Of a stretch of 64,000 bases of DNA, positions 62,397 through 64,000 are shown piece by piece. The first letter of the stretch is position 1. Every line of letters begins with the position of its first letter. This DNA is from Agromyces sp. LHK192 (lineage in GTDB: Bacteria; Actinomycetota; Actinomycetes; Actinomycetales; Microbacteriaceae), in contig NZ_CP034753.1 in assembly GCF_004006235.1 (NCBI RefSeq), positions 2,604,001-2,668,000 of the forward strand. Reading direction: 5' to 3'. Both the position numbers and the translations under genes were made by a program. Below the pieces are notes generated by a model, which was not told the DNA's origin, did not search any database, and saw nothing but the letters and a program-made list of their open reading frames with translations.

Positions 62397-63707
62397 CTAC
62401 GCGCCCGGGTGGCGGCGCTCCGCCTCGCCCACGTAGAGCTGCTGCGGACGGCCGATCTTCGTCTGCGGGTCGAGGTTCATCTCGCGCCAGTGCGCGATCC
62501 AGCCGGGAAGCCGGCCGATCGCGAACAGCACCGTGAACATGCGCGTCGGGAAGCCCATCGCCTTGTAGATCACGCCGGTGTAGAAGTCGACGTTCGGGTA
62601 CAGGCGACGCTCGCGGAAGTAGTCGTCCTCGAGCGCGAACTGCTCGAGCTCCTTCGCGATGTCGAGCAGCGGGTCGTCCACGCCGAGCCCGTCGAGCACC
62701 GCATCGGCGGACTGCTTGACGATCTTGGCGCGCGGGTCGTAGTTCTTGTACACCCGGTGCCCGAAGCCCATGAGCTTGACGCCGTCCTCCTTGCGCTTGA
62801 CGCGCTCGACGAACTTCGCGACGCCCTCACCGGACTCCTGGATGCGCGCGAGCATCTGCAGCACGGCCTCGTTGGCGCCGCCGTGCAGCGGGCCCGACAG
62901 CGCCTGCACGCCCGCCGAGATCGACGCGTACAGGTTCGCACCGGTCGATCCGACCAGGCGCACCGTCGAGGTGGAGGCGTTCTGCTCGTGGTCCTCGTGC
63001 AGGATCAGCAGGCGATCGAGCGCCCGCGCGAGCGTCGGGTCGATCGAGTACGGCTCGGCCATGTTGCCGAAGTTCAGGCGGAGGAAGTTCTCGACGAACG
63101 ACAGCGAGTTGTCGGGGTAGAGGAACGCCTGGCCGATGCTCTTCTTGTGCGCGTACGCCGCGATCACCGGAAGCTTCGCGAGGAGCCGGATGGTCGTCAG
63201 CTCCACGTGCTCGGGGTTCTGCGGGTCGGACGAGTCCTCGTAGTACGTCGACAGCGCCGAAACCGCGCTCGAGAGCACGGCCATCGGGTGCGCGGTGTGC
63301 GGCAGCGCGGAGAAGAAGCGCTTGAGGTCTTCATGCAGCAGCGTGTGCCGGCGGATCTTCTCGTCGAACTCCGCGAGCTGGTCCGCGGTCGGCAGCTCGC
63401 CGTAGATGAGCAGCCACGCGACCTCGAGGTACGTCGAGTGCTCGGCGAGCTGCTCGATCGGATACCCGCGGTACCGCAGGATGCCCTGCTCGCCGTCGAT
63501 GTACGTGATCGCGGACCGCGTCGACGCGGTGTTCACGAAGCCGTAGTCGAGTGCGGTGAAGCCCGTCTGCCGGGTCAGGGTCGACAGGTCGAGGCTCGAG
63601 TTGCCCTCCGCTGCGGTGCGGACCGGGAACTCGGCGGTGCCGCCGGGGAAGCTCAGTGTCGCGGAGACGGGCGTCTGCCCACCTGCAGGATTCACGACGT
63701 CGCTCAC
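62397..63707 (-). CDS. gltA: Citrate synthase
   Basis: A 436-residue hexameric-type citrate synthase that joins acetyl-CoA and oxaloacetate at the start of the TCA cycle. Catalytic regions are ILHEDHEQNASTSTVRLVGS, ALSGPLHGGANEAVLQMLAR (His) and GFGHRVYKNYDPRAKIV (His), and an Asp lies in ALEDDYFRERRLYPNVDFYT. The GTG at 63707 is preferred because AGGAGG lies 4 bases upstream; an in-frame ATG at 63728 would add seven residues. A TAGGCT box (63780-63785) gives a leader of roughly 70 bases. Confidence 0.95.
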   Translation of the reverse strand: MSDVVNPAGGQTPVSATLSFPGGTAEFPVRTAAEGNSSLDLSTLTRQTGFTALDYGFVNTASTRSAITYIDGEQGILRYRGYPIEQLAEHSTYLEVAWLLIYGELPTADQLAEFDEKIRRHTLLHEDLKRFFSALPHTAHPMAVLSSAVSALSTYYEDSSDPQNPEHVELTTIRLLAKLPVIAAYAHKKSIGQAFLYPDNSLSFVENFLRLNFGNMAEPYSIDPTLARALDRLLILHEDHEQNASTSTVRLVGSTGANLYASISAGVQALSGPLHGGANEAVLQMLARIQESGEGVAKFVERVKRKEDGVKLMGFGHRVYKNYDPRAKIVKQSADAVLDGLGVDDPLLDIAKELEQFALEDDYFRERRLYPNVDFYTGVIYKAMGFPTRMFTVLFAIGRLPGWIAHWREMNLDPQTKIGRPQQLYVGEAERRHPGA

Positions 63708-63902
63708 GGCGCCTCCTGTGATCGTCATGTGTCGGGGTCGCTCTCTCTTCGAGCGCCGTTCGGCGCCTTCGGCCCCTCTAGCCTAGACGTGCCGGAAGGC
63801 CACTGTTGCACCCGCCAAGCGATGCGGCCTTCCGTTGCGGCTGCCCACAGCGAACGCCGACCGGATGGACCTGATGGACACGGCGTAGCCGCGCCCGCGC
63901 GA

Positions 63903-64000
63903 TCAGCGTGCCGACGCACCCAACCGCTGCGCCGCGGAGGCCACCCGTTCGTCGGTCGCGGTCAGCGACAGCCGCACGTGCTGGGGGAAGTGCGCGCCGT
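63903..64000 (-). CDS. dapC: Succinyldiaminopimelate transaminase, C-terminal end
   Basis: Only the last 31 codons are in the window. They read HFPQHVRLSLTATDERVASA and then AAQRLGASAR before a TGA, which matches the end of actinobacterial DapC (LTATDER is the recognisable core). DapC converts N-succinyl-2-amino-6-ketopimelate in the step between DapD and DapE, which agrees with those genes lying close by. The assignment rests on a short segment. About 195 bp without a gene separates its stop from the citrate synthase start. Confidence 0.7.
   Translation of the reverse strand, partial: GAHFPQHVRLSLTATDERVASAAQRLGASAR

Overview
The window is high-GC, gene-dense DNA from the main chromosome of an actinobacterium, most likely the Microbacteriaceae (Agromyces/Leifsonia-like). 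This rests on gene content read by eye: AdnAB-type helicase-nucleases, DUF3107 and DUF3117 proteins, TatB, a succinylase-type diaminopimelate pathway, GTG starts, ATGA overlaps between genes, and many start codons placed 6-7 bases after a TAnnnT box. I see no insertion sequence, prophage, CRISPR array or rRNA. The one RNA gene is an initiator tRNA.

1-9950: a GH65 sugar phosphorylase cut by the left edge, a PAS-GAF-GGDEF signalling protein, a substrate-binding-like lipoprotein overlapping a cation diffusion facilitator, a RibD/DHFR-type reductase, a siderophore-interacting flavin reductase, a pyridoxamine-oxidase-fold protein, tRNA-fMet, a secreted GH18 chitinase and a methyltransferase.

9986-30540: a genome-maintenance block whose gene order recalls Mycobacterium tuberculosis Rv3193c-Rv3211. 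It holds a UPF0182 membrane protein, a YlbL-type PDZ/Lon-like protease, a zincin, an RRE/E1-like protein, UvrD2, NudC, a kinase-fold protein with lost catalytic residues, AdnB, AdnA, DUF3107, a ferritin-like protein and a DEAD-box RNA helicase.

30549-45852: a PHP phosphatase, a membrane-anchored EEP hydrolase, aminopeptidase P, small membrane proteins, a GNAT enzyme, a stress protein with a repeated TYGE motif, and a tightly coupled run of a soluble MgtE_N-CBS protein, DUF1003, an Mrp ATPase and a lipoprotein. A PLP-dependent lyase/decarboxylase with a GPH-type transporter lies opposite a semialdehyde dehydrogenase.

45894-54628: a five-gene galactoside operon (GH42, sugar-binding lipoprotein, two permeases, second GH42) is divergent from a LacI-type regulator. 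Two 16-bp palindromes 31 bp apart lie over its promoter, so the regulator probably controls the whole operon.

54686-64000: tatB, an O-methyltransferase, DUF3117, a PIG-V-like membrane glycosyltransferase, dapE and dapD back to back, a penicillin-acylase-family hydrolase, citrate synthase, and the last codons of dapC. The dap genes supply diaminopimelate for lysine and cell wall.

I did not find a clearly new multi-gene system. The most unusual items are the orphan RRE/E1-like gene that overlaps uvrD2 antisense, the predicted pseudokinase beside adnB, the recurring leaderless-promoter signature, the duplicated TYGE motif and several in-frame minisatellites.
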